Below are positions 1 to 8,877 of a stretch of DNA of 51,127 bases, piece after piece; position 1 is the stretch's first letter, and each line of letters starts with the position of its first letter. A model generated the notes under the pieces. The model did not search any database. It saw nothing but the letters and a program-made list of their open reading frames with translations, and was not told the DNA's origin. The DNA comes from Acidiferrobacterales bacterium (GTDB lineage: Bacteria; Pseudomonadota; Gammaproteobacteria; Acidiferrobacterales; SZUA-150), in assembly GCA_947258385.1 (NCBI GenBank), contig CAMYII010000061.1, forward strand, positions 1 through 51,127. The letters run 5' to 3'. Both the position numbers and the translations under genes were made by a program.

Positions 1-21
1 GCCGACAGTGGAGGTAACGAA

Positions 22-1431
22 ATGTCCGCAGAAGACGTCTTAAGTCTGATCAGGGATAAAGAGGTCAAGTTCATTGACCTCCGATTCACAGACACCCGCG
101 GCAAGGAAATGCACATGACCGTGCCCGCGAGCAAAATTGACGCCGAGTTTTTCGAAGACGGAAAGATGTTCGACGGCTCGTCCATCGCCGGATGGAAAGG
201 GATCCAGGAATCCGACATGATTCTGATGCCGGACTCTACATCCGCTGTCATCGATCCGTTTTCCGACGAACCCGCCGTCAACTTGCGCTGCGATGTGGTC
301 GAGCCCGCCACTGGCGAAGGCTACGGTCGCGATCCTCGATCGCTGGCCAAGCGCGCGGAGGCTTATCTCAAATCCACCGGCATCGCCGACACCGCTTACT
401 TCGGGCCGGAGCCGGAGTTCTTCGTCTTCGACGACGTGCGCTGGAACGCGGAGATGAGGGGCGCATCGTATCGTATCGACTCCGAGGAAGCGGCGTGGAA
501 CACCGAGCGCGTTTATGACGACGGCAACATGGGTCACCGTCCGGGTCCCAAGGGCGGCTACTTCCCCGTGCCCCCGGTGGACTCCCAGCACGATATCCGC
601 TCGGCCATGTGTCTGGCGATGGAGGAAATGGGACTCGCGGTAGAGGTGCACCACCATGAGGTGGCGACCGCTGGTCAGGCGGAGATCGGCACCGCGTTCA
701 ATACGCTTTTGCGCAAAGCCGACGAGCTGCAGATCCTTAAATACTGCGTGCACAACGTGGCCCACGCCTACGGCAAAACCGCCACTTTCATGCCCAAACC
801 TCTGGTGGGTGACAACGGCAACGGCATGCACGTGCACCAATCGCTCAGCAAGGGAAAAAACAACGTGTTCGCCGGCGACAAGTACGCCGGTCTTTCGCAG
901 GAGGCCCTGTGGTACATCGGCGGTATCTTCAAGCACGCTCGGGCGCTCAACGCCTTCTGCAACTCGGGCACCAACAGCTACAAGCGTCTGGTGCCGGGTT
1001 TCGAAGCCCCGACGCTGCTCGCCTACTCGGCCAAGAACCGTTCTGCCTCGGTGCGCATTCCCTATGTGGCGAATCCCAAGGCGCGGCGCATCGAGGTGCG
1101 GTTCCCGGATTCGGCGGGCAATCCGTATTTCACCTTCACGGCCATGCTGATGGCCGGGCTGGATGGCATCCTGAACAAGATCCATCCCGGCGAAGCGATG
1201 GACAAGGACCTGTACGACCTGCCGCCTGAGGAAGAAAGGGCCATTCCCACCGTCTGCTACTCGCTCGATCAGGCGCTGGAGTGGCTGGACAAGGATCGCG
1301 ATTTTCTCAAGGCCGGCGAGGTCTTCACCGATGATACGATCGACGCCTATATCAATCTCAAGATGGAAGAGGTAACGCGCCTGCGCATGACGACCCATCC
1401 GGTTGAGTTCGATATGTATTACAGCCTCTAG
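22..1431 (+). CDS. glnA: Glutamine synthetase, type I
   Basis: Cytoplasmic enzyme that makes glutamine from glutamate, ammonia and ATP, the entry point of nitrogen assimilation. At 469 residues it has the usual length of the dodecameric bacterial GSI-beta type. The N-terminal beta-grasp part contains [12 protein letters not shown] and the catalytic part contains [21 protein letters not shown] and the ATP-binding KPxxxxxG-like stretch. Tyr398 (397 without the initiator Met) lies in DLYDLPPEE, the site adenylylated by GlnE in proteobacteria. The start is supported by a GGAGGT ribosome-binding site just upstream. The promoter lies outside the window. ntrB and ntrC follow in the same direction after a terminator, the classic glnA-ntrBC arrangement. 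Confidence 0.98.
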   Translation: MSAEDVLSLIRDKEVKFIDLRFTDTRGKEMHMTVPASKIDAEFFEDGKMFDGSSIAGWKGIQESDMILMPDSTSAVIDPFSDEPAVNLRCDVVEPATGEGYGRDPRSLAKRAEAYLKSTGIADTAYFGPEPEFFVFDDVRWNAEMRGASYRIDSEEAAWNTERVYDDGNMGHRPGPKGGYFPVPPVDSQHDIRSAMCLAMEEMGLAVEVHHHEVATAGQAEIGTAFNTLLRKADELQILKYCVHNVAHAYGKTATFMPKPLVGDNGNGMHVHQSLSKGKNNVFAGDKYAGLSQEALWYIGGIFKHARALNAFCNSGTNSYKRLVPGFEAPTLLAYSAKNRSASVRIPYVANPKARRIEVRFPDSAGNPYFTFTAMLMAGLDGILNKIHPGEAMDKDLYDLPPEEERAIPTVCYSLDQALEWLDKDRDFLKAGEVFTDDTIDAYINLKMEEVTRLRMTTHPVEFDMYYSL

Positions 1432-1468
1432 CGAGGATGGGGCTCAGCGCATGGGGAGCCGATGTCTG

Positions 1469-1500
1469 CGCATTTGCCCGGGACAACCCGGGCAGATGCG
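1469..1500 (+). other. Long hairpin downstream of glnA
   Basis: The arms 1469-1482 and 1487-1500 pair over about 14 bases with one mismatch, around a 4-base loop. There is no T-run after it. It stands upstream of the intrinsic terminator and could protect the 3' end of the glnA transcript, which is inference. Confidence 0.6.
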
Positions 1501-1535
1501 GCCCGGGGCGTGACGCGGGCCGCCGAGGCAGAAAG

Positions 1536-1560
1536 TCGCCCCCGCTAGGGGGCTTTTTTC
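1536..1560 (+). terminator. Rho-independent terminator after glnA
   Basis: A GC-rich stem (GCCCC...GGGGGC, 1538-1553) is followed directly by six T residues. It separates glnA from ntrB, so ntrBC expression depends on read-through or on its own promoter. Confidence 0.85.
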
Positions 1561-1575
1561 TGTGCCCGCAAGCAA

Positions 1576-1592
1576 TGCACGGTTTTGGTGCA
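1576..1592 (+). promoter_or_regulatory. Candidate NtrC-binding site before ntrB
   Basis: The sequence TGCACGGTTTTGGTGCA is a dyad matching the enterobacterial NtrC (NRI) sites of glnA and glnL, which have the form GCAC-N5-TGGTGC. It lies about 70 bases upstream of the ntrB start. Autoregulation of ntrBC by NtrC is known in enterics. Here it is inferred from the match and the position. Confidence 0.7.
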
Positions 1593-1659
1593 AATAACTT
1601 TCTGGTAACATGGGATCAAACCACAAGTCCCTTATTTTCAAGGAAAAGTTGTCAGCGTC

Positions 1660-2769
1660 ATGGACAGGGACCGAGTGAACACAATAGCCACGGCAATGCG
1701 TAGTACAGTGGACCGACTGGGCGTGATTGAAAATCTCAACACGGCGGTGCTGACGTTCAACCACACCCTGCACCTGACCTCGCTCAATCCTGCGGCGGAA
1801 ATGCTGCTGGACAAGAGCGCCAATCGGGCGCTGGGTGAGACGCTTTCCGCCCTGTTCCCCCGCAACCCGCAGCTGGAGCAAACCGTGAATACGGCGCTGG
1901 CAAATTATCAACTGCTGACGGCCCACGAGGAGCAATTGCACATCGACGGGCACGGAACGGTGACCGTGGATTACACCGTAACCCCGGTCAATGATGACGC
2001 CGGATGCACTGTGGTGGTCATGGAGATGGTACGCGTGGACCGCCTGCTGCGTCTGGCGCGTGAAGAAAGGATGCTGCGCCGCCACACCACCAATCGCGCC
2101 GTAATGCGCGGGATGGCGCACGAAATCAAGAACCCCCTGGGCGGCATCCGTGGCGCCGCGCAACTACTGGAGCGCGAGCTGACGGATCCGGCGCTCAAGG
2201 AATATACCCAGGTCATCATCCAGGAAACCGACCGCCTGCGGACACTGGTCGACAGGATGTTCGGCCCTAACAGGCCCCTCAAACAACAGGCGGTCAACAT
2301 TCATGAACTGCTGGAGCGCGTACGCCGACTGGTGCTCGCGGAAGTCCAGGACGGTATTCATCTGAGCTGCGATTATGACCCCAGTCTGCCCGAGGTCCAC
2401 GCAGATCCGGACCAGCTGATCCAGGCGATTCTGAATATTGCGCGCAATTCCATCCAAGCGATGAAACATCAGGGGACACTGCAATTTCGCACACGGGCCG
2501 AGCGGCAGTTCACCGTAAGGCAAAAACGCCACCGGCTGGTCGTTCGCCTGGATATCGAAGATGACGGTCCCGGTATCCCGGGTGAAATGCTGGACAATAT
2601 CTTTTATCCCATGGTGACCGGGCGGCCGGACGGATCCGGGCTCGGGCTTTCCATTGCCCAGGACATCATCGCGAACCATGGCGGCCTTATCGAATGCAGC
2701 AGCCACCCGAAACAGACCGTGTTTTCGGTTTTTTTGCCGTTGGAGGAAATTGATGGCGCCACAAGATAA
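1660..2769 (+). CDS. ntrB: Nitrogen regulation sensor histidine kinase NtrB
   Basis: Cytoplasmic sensor kinase/phosphatase that controls NtrC in response to nitrogen status through PII. The 369-residue protein has an N-terminal PAS-like domain (about 15-130), a phosphoacceptor H-box with His154 in AHEIKNPLGGIRGA, and a C-terminal HATPase domain with an N-box (NIARNSIQA), the G1 motif (DDGPGIP) and the G2 motif (GSGLGLSIAQ). No membrane segment is visible, as expected for NtrB. The 3' end overlaps ntrC by 17 bases, so the pair is translationally coupled. A predicted NtrC site lies upstream. Confidence 0.95.
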   Translation: MDRDRVNTIATAMRSTVDRLGVIENLNTAVLTFNHTLHLTSLNPAAEMLLDKSANRALGETLSALFPRNPQLEQTVNTALANYQLLTAHEEQLHIDGHGTVTVDYTVTPVNDDAGCTVVVMEMVRVDRLLRLAREERMLRRHTTNRAVMRGMAHEIKNPLGGIRGAAQLLERELTDPALKEYTQVIIQETDRLRTLVDRMFGPNRPLKQQAVNIHELLERVRRLVLAEVQDGIHLSCDYDPSLPEVHADPDQLIQAILNIARNSIQAMKHQGTLQFRTRAERQFTVRQKRHRLVVRLDIEDDGPGIPGEMLDNIFYPMVTGRPDGSGLGLSIAQDIIANHGGLIECSSHPKQTVFSVFLPLEEIDGATR

Positions 2770-4147
2770 GGTCTGGATCGTCGATGACGACCGCGCCATT
2801 CGCTGGGTACTGGAAAAGGCGCTGCAAAAAGAAGGTATGGCCACGGAATGCTTTGACTCGGCTGATAATATCGTCACGACACTGGACCGCAAGACACCCG
2901 ACGTGATCATTACCGATATCCGCATGCCGGGTATCAGCGGTCTCGAGCTCCTCGAGGCGATTCAGAATAAGGCGGCAGAAATACCGGTGATCGTCATGAC
3001 GGCCCACACAGATCTGGACAGCGCCGTGGCTTCCTATCGTGGCGGCGCATTCGAGTATCTGCCCAAGCCGTTTGATGTGGACGACGCTGTCAAGCTCGTG
3101 CATCGCGCCATCGAGCACCGTCGCCACGAAAAACCCCTGACGTCTGTCGATCGCCAGCGCGAGATGGCGATCATCGGCGAGGCGCCGGCGATGCAGGAAG
3201 TCTTCCGTGCCATCGGCCGGCTGTCGAACTCACATCTGAATGTGTTGATCAACGGCGAATCAGGTACTGGCAAGGAACTCGTTGCCCGCGCCCTGCACAA
3301 CCACAGCCCCCGGGCGGACCAACCCTTTGTCGCCATCAATATCGCCGCCATCCCGGGCGAACTGCTGGAATCCGAGCTGTTCGGCCACGAGCGCGGCGCG
3401 TTCACCGGTGCACAGAACCAGCGCAGGGGCCGCTTTGAGCAGGCCAATGGCGGCACCCTTTTTCTGGATGAAATCGGCGACATGTCGGCAAAACTGCAGA
3501 CCCGCTTGTTGCGCGTGCTGTCGGATGGCCGGTTCTACCGCGTGGGAGGCCATGAACAGATCGAAACCGATGTACGCATCATCAGCGCCACCAATCAGAA
3601 TCTGGAGCAGCGGGTGGGGGAAGGTAAGTTCCGCGAGGACCTGTTCCACAGACTGAATGTGATCCGCATTCATCTGCCGGCGCTGCGCGAGCGATGCGAG
3701 GACATCCCCGCGCTGGTGCGCTATTTTCTCGACAATTCCGCGAGCGAATTGCGTGTTGAACCAAAACAGATGGAACCGAAGGCAGAGGCCTATCTCTGCC
3801 AGCTGCCATGGCCCGGCAATGTCCGGCAGCTGCAGAACACCTGCCGCTGGCTCACCGTAATGGCCCCCGGGCAGACCATTCGCACCGAAGATCTTCCCCC
3901 AGAGCTTCAAGCCACGGATGCCGCCAAGGACGAACAACATGAATGGGAAGAGAGCCTGAAGCGCCTCGTCAATCAGCGTCTGTCTCGTGGCGAATCCGAC
4001 GTTTTCAAACAGCTGAATTACAGTTTTGAGCGCATACTGCTTCAAGAAGCCCTCAAGCACACCGGGGGCAGAAAACAGGATGCCGCAAAGAAGCTCGGCT
4101 GGGGACGTAACACGCTGACCCGCAAGCTAAAGGAACTTGACCTATAG
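2753..4147 (+). CDS. ntrC: Nitrogen regulation response regulator NtrC
   Basis: Sigma54-dependent enhancer-binding activator of nitrogen genes, phosphorylated by NtrB. The 464 residues comprise a receiver domain (about 1-120, acidic DDD at 11-13, phosphoacceptor Asp55 in TDIRMPG), an AAA+ domain with Walker A GESGTGKE (168-175) and the sigma54-contacting GAFTGA loop (215-220), and a C-terminal Fis-type helix-turn-helix ending in GWGRNTLTRKLKEL. I chose the ATG at 2753, inside the end of ntrB. A longer reading from 2654 adds an unrelated stretch that is only ntrB read in another frame. Confidence 0.96.
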   Translation: MAPQDKVWIVDDDRAIRWVLEKALQKEGMATECFDSADNIVTTLDRKTPDVIITDIRMPGISGLELLEAIQNKAAEIPVIVMTAHTDLDSAVASYRGGAFEYLPKPFDVDDAVKLVHRAIEHRRHEKPLTSVDRQREMAIIGEAPAMQEVFRAIGRLSNSHLNVLINGESGTGKELVARALHNHSPRADQPFVAINIAAIPGELLESELFGHERGAFTGAQNQRRGRFEQANGGTLFLDEIGDMSAKLQTRLLRVLSDGRFYRVGGHEQIETDVRIISATNQNLEQRVGEGKFREDLFHRLNVIRIHLPALRERCEDIPALVRYFLDNSASELRVEPKQMEPKAEAYLCQLPWPGNVRQLQNTCRWLTVMAPGQTIRTEDLPPELQATDAAKDEQHEWEESLKRLVNQRLSRGESDVFKQLNYSFERILLQEALKHTGGRKQDAAKKLGWGRNTLTRKLKELDL

Positions 4148-4268
4148 ATACTTTTGCTGTTCCAGGCCTACGCGCGGCAGACGACGAACGTAATTTGATC
4201 GCCGACTGCCACGGCCTTTACCTTTCGCCCGAAAAAGCAGACACACCATCCTCGCGTGCGTATGTCTA

Positions 4269-5399
4269 TCAAACCCTCGCGGCGTGAGTGGATTTCGCTG
4301 TGACCGGTTCCGATTGCGACAGAGTGCAAGCGGCCAATGGGTAGCCTTCCTGGTTCCGCAACAACCGGCTCTTCACCATGTTGATATAATCGGCGCGGAA
4401 CATACGCAGCTGATAATCGCGTGAATCCTTCACCTTGAGATCGTCCCATGCCTGCCGCTTGCGTTGCTCGCTGCGCGCTTTTGACGCGTCGACTGACCGC
4501 CGATTCACTTTCGCACGGCCGGCTGTCATCGTCTCATAGCCATAGTGCTGCATGTGATCGCCGGCCAGCGTCTCGATGATTTCGATCTCTTCTATACTCA
4601 GCTGCTGCTTGAACTTGTCGATATTGGCCGGGATGGGGGCGGAGCTGTTTGACTCCCACAAGGCGGAAAGCACCGAGATCTGTTGGGCCTCATCCGATCT
4701 GGCCACATCGAGCATTTCCGCGGAAAACCCTATTCCAAAAAAGGTGCAGACCTTGCGAAGCACACCTTCCTGGCTGGCCAGGAAGTCTTCGAACCTGATA
4801 GTTAAAACCCGATCAGGGTATGTTTTGGCGAGCCGCCTCGCGGCATCGTGGGCCTGTACCCAGGTCAACGTATTGAGGGGCGTATCAAAATCGTGAATGA
4901 TTGCGCGGTTCATGCTACTGACCTGGGCGCGCGGGTCTCTCACCACATTCAAAAAAAGCATGTCGTCGAAGAGGTTTATCAATTCGGCCGCATAATGGAC
5001 ACTGTCCAATGACTTATCCATCACGACACTGGCGTCACGGTCATGCGCCGCCTGAAACAGCATCTCCCATATAATGCTGTGTACGCTTCGCGGCCTGTCT
5101 TCGGCTGCCTCAAAGATAGCGACAGGATCGAACACAACGCCGGCCCACTTGACCATGCTCGCGGTCTGCAGGCCAATGACATCCATGATGAGCTGGAAAT
5201 AGGCCTCATCATTCGCCAGATCGCCATAGAGCTCGACCAGCGGCATGAAATCGACGATATGCAGGGGATAAGGCGCGTAGAACTCCGGGTTGAAGCCAAG
5301 CCTCAGGCGCAGGGCGTGGCTGCCACAACGCCGTACCGGGGTCATCAGTATCGGGCGCGGCCGAGACTGGCTATGCTGGGCCGTCCTTCTCGCTTCCAT
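4269..5399 (-). CDS. Sulfotransferase family protein (first of two)
   Basis: Predicted PAPS-dependent sulfotransferase that moves a sulfuryl group to an acceptor I cannot identify. The PAPS 5'-phosphosulfate-binding loop is TPVRRCGSHAL (about 20-30), a variant of the bacterial RSGS loop, and the 3'-phosphate-binding motif is VVRDPRAQVSSM (about 152-163). A conserved MDKS stretch (127-130) lies between them. The 376-residue length is slightly above a typical single-domain bacterial sulfotransferase, and the last 70 residues are basic and without assignment. An AGGAG site 8 bases before the ATG supports the start. It is the third gene of a minus-strand operon behind the APS-kinase fusion and the second sulfotransferase, which would supply its cofactor. 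Confidence 0.85.
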   Translation of the reverse strand: MEARRTAQHSQSRPRPILMTPVRRCGSHALRLRLGFNPEFYAPYPLHIVDFMPLVELYGDLANDEAYFQLIMDVIGLQTASMVKWAGVVFDPVAIFEAAEDRPRSVHSIIWEMLFQAAHDRDASVVMDKSLDSVHYAAELINLFDDMLFLNVVRDPRAQVSSMNRAIIHDFDTPLNTLTWVQAHDAARRLAKTYPDRVLTIRFEDFLASQEGVLRKVCTFFGIGFSAEMLDVARSDEAQQISVLSALWESNSSAPIPANIDKFKQQLSIEEIEIIETLAGDHMQHYGYETMTAGRAKVNRRSVDASKARSEQRKRQAWDDLKVKDSRDYQLRMFRADYINMVKSRLLRNQEGYPLAACTLSQSEPVTAKSTHAARV

Positions 5400-5514
5400 G
5401 ATCTTTCTCCTGATAATTTCGGTTTGACATCACTACACCCCCCCACAGAAACTACCTGTGTGGATTCGGCTTCCGATTACTGGCTGCACACCCCCTGCGC
5501 AGATCAGGCGCCCC

Positions 5515-5532
5515 CCGGTGCTTAGGCACCGG
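5515..5532 (-). other. Stem-loop between the sulfotransferase genes
   Basis: A perfect 7-base-pair stem (CCGGTGC/GCACCGG) with a 4-base loop lies in the 198-base gap between the two sulfotransferase genes. No T-run follows on the minus strand, so it is not a standard intrinsic terminator. It could attenuate transcription or mark an RNA processing site. The rest of the gap shows no gene. Confidence 0.45.
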
Positions 5533-5597
5533 TTCCACGGGCACACTCCGCCTCTCGCTAGAGCCCGATAAGGTCTTATGTCACGCGTGCGGCGCGC

Positions 5598-6629
5598 TCA
5601 TGAACGGGACAACGCATATCTTGAGTAGCTGCTCACACGCGCCTGAATCGCCTGTATCAAGCTCGCCTGCCGCTCACGCCGCTGCAGGTCGTCACGATCC
5701 GTCTGGCTTTGGATTTCTTGTTTAAGACGCTGATTCTCTTCATCGAACCGCCGTATATCATCATCCCTGAACAACAACTCTTCGCCCGGGCTGACGTAAC
5801 AGCGTTCATATCCCAGTTGATCCAATACCTCTCCGGCCACCGACTCGAAGATACAGATATCCTCCTTGCTGGCCTCCTTCAGGAACTTGCGAGTATTGCT
5901 GCTGAGCACCGGGTTGGTCACATTGCCCCATAGTGTGCTCGATTCCGCCGCACGCTTGGCCTCGGTCGACTTATAGAAATCAAGCATGGACTTGTCGTAT
6001 GGCACTCCCAGGAAACGGCACATGCGCCGCATGACCTGCTCGGTCGAACCGGTGATGTCCTCATAGCTGATGCTAAAAAACCTATCAGGACCTATCCGTT
6101 CGCCCAGATCAAGGGCAAGTCTCTGGGCCTGCGTCCAGTCCCTGGCGATATGATAGAAATGCTTCTCGCCCACCACCGCCTTGCGGAACGAGACGGCGAC
6201 ATCCCGACCGTCGCGATACAAATAGATATACCTTGGGTTCTTGAAATGGGCCTCGATCTCCGGCAGGTAATTCACATTGGCAAGGCTCTTACAACACCAT
6301 GTTCCGGCCCCGTTAACCCTGGCAATCTCATCATAGACGGCTTCGCATACCGCAAGCAGTGACCGCGTCTGACATCGCGCAGCTGTTGTTGTTCGCTCAA
6401 GATTCACCCCTTCCCAGGGCACCGGGTTGAGTTCTACCAGTGTACAAACGTCGTCAACGAGTACAGCGAAGTTGTCATCGTCTCTCAAGTCACCGTATTG
6501 CGGCATCAGTGCCATCAGCCGCTCAAGGATATGAGGCGGATGCGGGGCCACCACGTCCGGCAGTTGATTCAACATCAAGCGCAGGAGATTCGAACCTGAG
6601 CGCTGAGTGCCTATCATGAAAATTGCCAT
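5598..6629 (-). CDS. Sulfotransferase family protein (second of two)
   Basis: Predicted PAPS-dependent sulfotransferase, acceptor unknown. The 5'-phosphosulfate loop GTQRSGSNLL (7-16) is at the extreme N-terminus and closer to the family consensus than in its neighbour. The 3'-phosphate motif is YRDGRDVAVSFRK (about 138-150). Residues about 291-325 are rich in E, Q, R and L and look like a short coiled coil, which might mediate oligomer formation. It starts 35 bases after the end of the APS-kinase fusion gene, so the two are almost surely co-transcribed. It is clearly divergent from the other sulfotransferase, which suggests different acceptors or different positions on one acceptor. Confidence 0.87.
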   Translation of the reverse strand: MAIFMIGTQRSGSNLLRLMLNQLPDVVAPHPPHILERLMALMPQYGDLRDDDNFAVLVDDVCTLVELNPVPWEGVNLERTTTAARCQTRSLLAVCEAVYDEIARVNGAGTWCCKSLANVNYLPEIEAHFKNPRYIYLYRDGRDVAVSFRKAVVGEKHFYHIARDWTQAQRLALDLGERIGPDRFFSISYEDITGSTEQVMRRMCRFLGVPYDKSMLDFYKSTEAKRAAESSTLWGNVTNPVLSSNTRKFLKEASKEDICIFESVAGEVLDQLGYERCYVSPGEELLFRDDDIRRFDEENQRLKQEIQSQTDRDDLQRRERQASLIQAIQARVSSYSRYALSRS

Positions 6630-6664
6630 AGTTCTTTTATTCCCTGTGTGAATAGAAATCCTGT

Positions 6665-8557
6665 TCAGTTGCGCTGAACGACATAAGGCGAGGAGCCTTT
6701 TTTCTCAGCGAGGTACCGGTCAAAACGGGTCATCCGCAGCAGGCCCGCGCGCGCCATATCGCCGAGCAGCTGCCGTGCGCACTCGTCGATCGAGCGAGCG
6801 ACGGTATTGACCCTCATATCAGGCGTCGGCGGCGGTTCGTAGGGTGAGGAGACACCGGTGAACTCCGGAATGATTCCTGCGCGGGCACGGCTGTACAGGC
6901 CTTTGGGGTCGCGTGATTCGCACACCTCCAGGCTCGCTTCCAGATAGACTTCAAAGAAACCCTTACCGATGATCTCCCTGACCATTTGCCGTTCTTCACG
7001 GAATGGGGAAATGAACGAGGCGATCACCAACGTTCCGGATTCAAGCATGATCTTGGCCACCTCGGCGGCACGCCGCAGGTTCTCCCGGCGCGCATCACGG
7101 GAAAAATCCAGATCACGGCACAGCCCATTGCGCAGCCCATCGCCATCCAGCACGAAGATGCGGTGACCTGACATCAGTAGTTCCTTCTCGACACGACGCG
7201 CGATCGTCGACTTGCCCGAACCGGACAAGCCGGTCATCCACAAGATCGCCGCCTTGTGCCCCGCGGCCGTCTGTCGAAACTCCTTGCTCACCTCGGCGGC
7301 GTGGGGAAAAATGTGGCGCCCGCGCTTGATGACCTTGTCGGCAAACAGTGAGGAAACCGCGCGCGAGAGCGCTCTGGCGATCTCAGGGCGCGCAACCTGC
7401 GATGGAAGGTGTTCCCCGGCAAGGAGCTTGTCGAAGACCGCCTCTTCTGACATGCGACTGCGCTGCTCCTCGTTATGGGGGCAGGACTTGCCGGTCGCGG
7501 CCCCTCCGCAGGCATCGCAATGAAAGGCGCTGCTCAACACCACCGGCGTGATCGCCGGACCCGCCTCGGGCCAACGCACCGCCGCGTGCCTGTCCTGAAC
7601 CACACCGTGAGACTCGCTTATCGGATTATCGGGCAGCAGGATGAGATGCCCACAGCCGTAGTTCTGACTGACGATGGCCTGATGCAGGATTGCACGCCTG
7701 CCGCCATAGGCGGTCACGTCGGCTGCGAAGTGGGTCCAGAGCACGCGGTCGCGCGGAAAGAATCGGCGCAGCAGGATATCCCTTGCCTCGGCGACAACCT
7801 TGCTTGACAGCGCGCCTTCGTGCCGTGGCGGCTCTGTCGGGGTGTGGAACAACAGGGCGTCGGACGTCTCGAGCGCGGATTTCAGCAGATATTCATGGGC
7901 ACGGTGCCAGAGATGGTTCGCGTGCACCGCCGCCACTCGCGTCCAATCACGTTCGACGAACAAACAGCGTGCATTCTTCGGCCACAGGTGTTCCTTTGCC
8001 AACAGCCGCGAGTCAGTGGCGACTACCAGGCGCACGGGACCGGCAAGCAGGTAGTGCTTCCTGGCCTTCGAACGTTCGGCCAATACCGGATGATCGATGT
8101 CATCCGCCGCGTAAACAGCCTTGGCCTCGGCCAGCGGATCCCAGGGAAATATCTCTTGCAGGCGCAGCAGCGCGACCGGCTCATCGTTGAAGTACAACGC
8201 CGCCTCTTGCCCCGCCTCCAAACGCGCGACAAGGCGCTTGGTGGCTGCGAGGGTAACCGGCAATCCCCAGGGCAGACCCGACGGCAACAGTTGTGCCTCA
8301 CAGACTTCCCGATACGTTTGACGATCCATGAACCCGGTCAGCGGGCTGTAGGCACCGGACCCCAACATCATCAGATCGCGAAACTCGGAGCGAGTCAGCT
8401 GGACCCGGGGCAGCGATGACAGACGCTGCATCAGTTCCGGCCGTTCCGATGCCCGGGCAAAGGACTCCTCCAGCCGTCCGCCATAAGGTTGAATCAAGCG
8501 GCAACGATCGCCCATTGAACACGGACAATGGCTAAGACTGCTATCCTGCGCTTTCAT
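6665..8557 (-). CDS. Degenerate ATP sulfurylase domain fused to APS kinase
   Basis: A 630-residue fusion. Residues about 15-420 follow homomeric ATP sulfurylase (Sat): a PUA-like N-terminal part beginning RLIQPYGGRL, then the catalytic fold with a C-x2-C-x8-C-x-H cluster (Cys347, Cys350, Cys359, His361) resembling the zinc site of bacterial Sat. Residues about 433-600 form an APS kinase with P-loop GLSGSGKST, DGDGLRNGL, FISPFREER and DPKGLYSRARAG, apparently intact. The Sat catalytic motifs are lost: QTRNPxHRAH reads HANHLWHRAH (212-221), GRDHAG reads LPDNPI (308-313), and the SGT motif reads SEE (370-372). The likely activity is therefore PAPS formation from APS, without ATP sulfurylase activity. 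A GAGGAG site 8 bases upstream supports the start. It heads the sulfotransferase operon. A name such as sat/cysC would imply an ATP sulfurylase activity I doubt. Confidence 0.85.
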   Translation of the reverse strand: MKAQDSSLSHCPCSMGDRCRLIQPYGGRLEESFARASERPELMQRLSSLPRVQLTRSEFRDLMMLGSGAYSPLTGFMDRQTYREVCEAQLLPSGLPWGLPVTLAATKRLVARLEAGQEAALYFNDEPVALLRLQEIFPWDPLAEAKAVYAADDIDHPVLAERSKARKHYLLAGPVRLVVATDSRLLAKEHLWPKNARCLFVERDWTRVAAVHANHLWHRAHEYLLKSALETSDALLFHTPTEPPRHEGALSSKVVAEARDILLRRFFPRDRVLWTHFAADVTAYGGRRAILHQAIVSQNYGCGHLILLPDNPISESHGVVQDRHAAVRWPEAGPAITPVVLSSAFHCDACGGAATGKSCPHNEEQRSRMSEEAVFDKLLAGEHLPSQVARPEIARALSRAVSSLFADKVIKRGRHIFPHAAEVSKEFRQTAAGHKAAILWMTGLSGSGKSTIARRVEKELLMSGHRIFVLDGDGLRNGLCRDLDFSRDARRENLRRAAEVAKIMLESGTLVIASFISPFREERQMVREIIGKGFFEVYLEASLEVCESRDPKGLYSRARAGIIPEFTGVSSPYEPPPTPDMRVNTVARSIDECARQLLGDMARAGLLRMTRFDRYLAEKKGSSPYVVQRN

Positions 8558-8748
8558 GGATCCATCTCCTCAGTCCATTTCGCTCAAGCCGCGAAACACG
8601 CCTCCCGGTTCGAGCCCGCTACCCTGCGGTGACAAATCTCGCTCGGAACATTCCATGTCCGGCCACAGTGCCGCAAAGACGCCAGCCGCCCGCCTTTCGG
8701 CTCCTGATCGCCTCTTCAACACAACGATGAGGCTCGCTAACTGGATGT

Positions 8749-8774
8749 TGAAAAAGTCCGTCCATGGCCTTTTT
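8749..8774. terminator. Bidirectional terminator-like hairpin in repeat copy 1
   Basis: The arms AAAAAGTCC and GGCCTTTTT flank a 6-base loop, giving a GC-rich stem core with an A-run on one side and a T-run on the other. Such a structure could end transcription in both directions, here of the genes on either side of the repeat. Confidence 0.5.
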
Positions 8775-8877
8775 GCATCCTTAGCTCCGCAGACGGTACA
8801 TCCCTGTACCGCTTCTCAACTCGCTGCGCCGCGGTAGCCGCCCGCGGTAGCCGCTCCCGGCCAGTCGCTCCGGCCAT

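Noticed and set aside
40-1398. A 452-codon minus-strand frame opposite glnA
   Set aside because: Antisense shadow of glnA, without family or ribosome-binding site.
2654-4147. A longer NtrC starting at 2654
   Set aside because: The added 33 residues are the end of ntrB read in another frame. The receiver domain begins right after the ATG at 2753.
5598-6629. Reading the two sulfotransferases as a recent tandem duplication
   Set aside because: Their PAPS loops, spacing and C-terminal regions differ widely, and no nucleotide similarity is evident.
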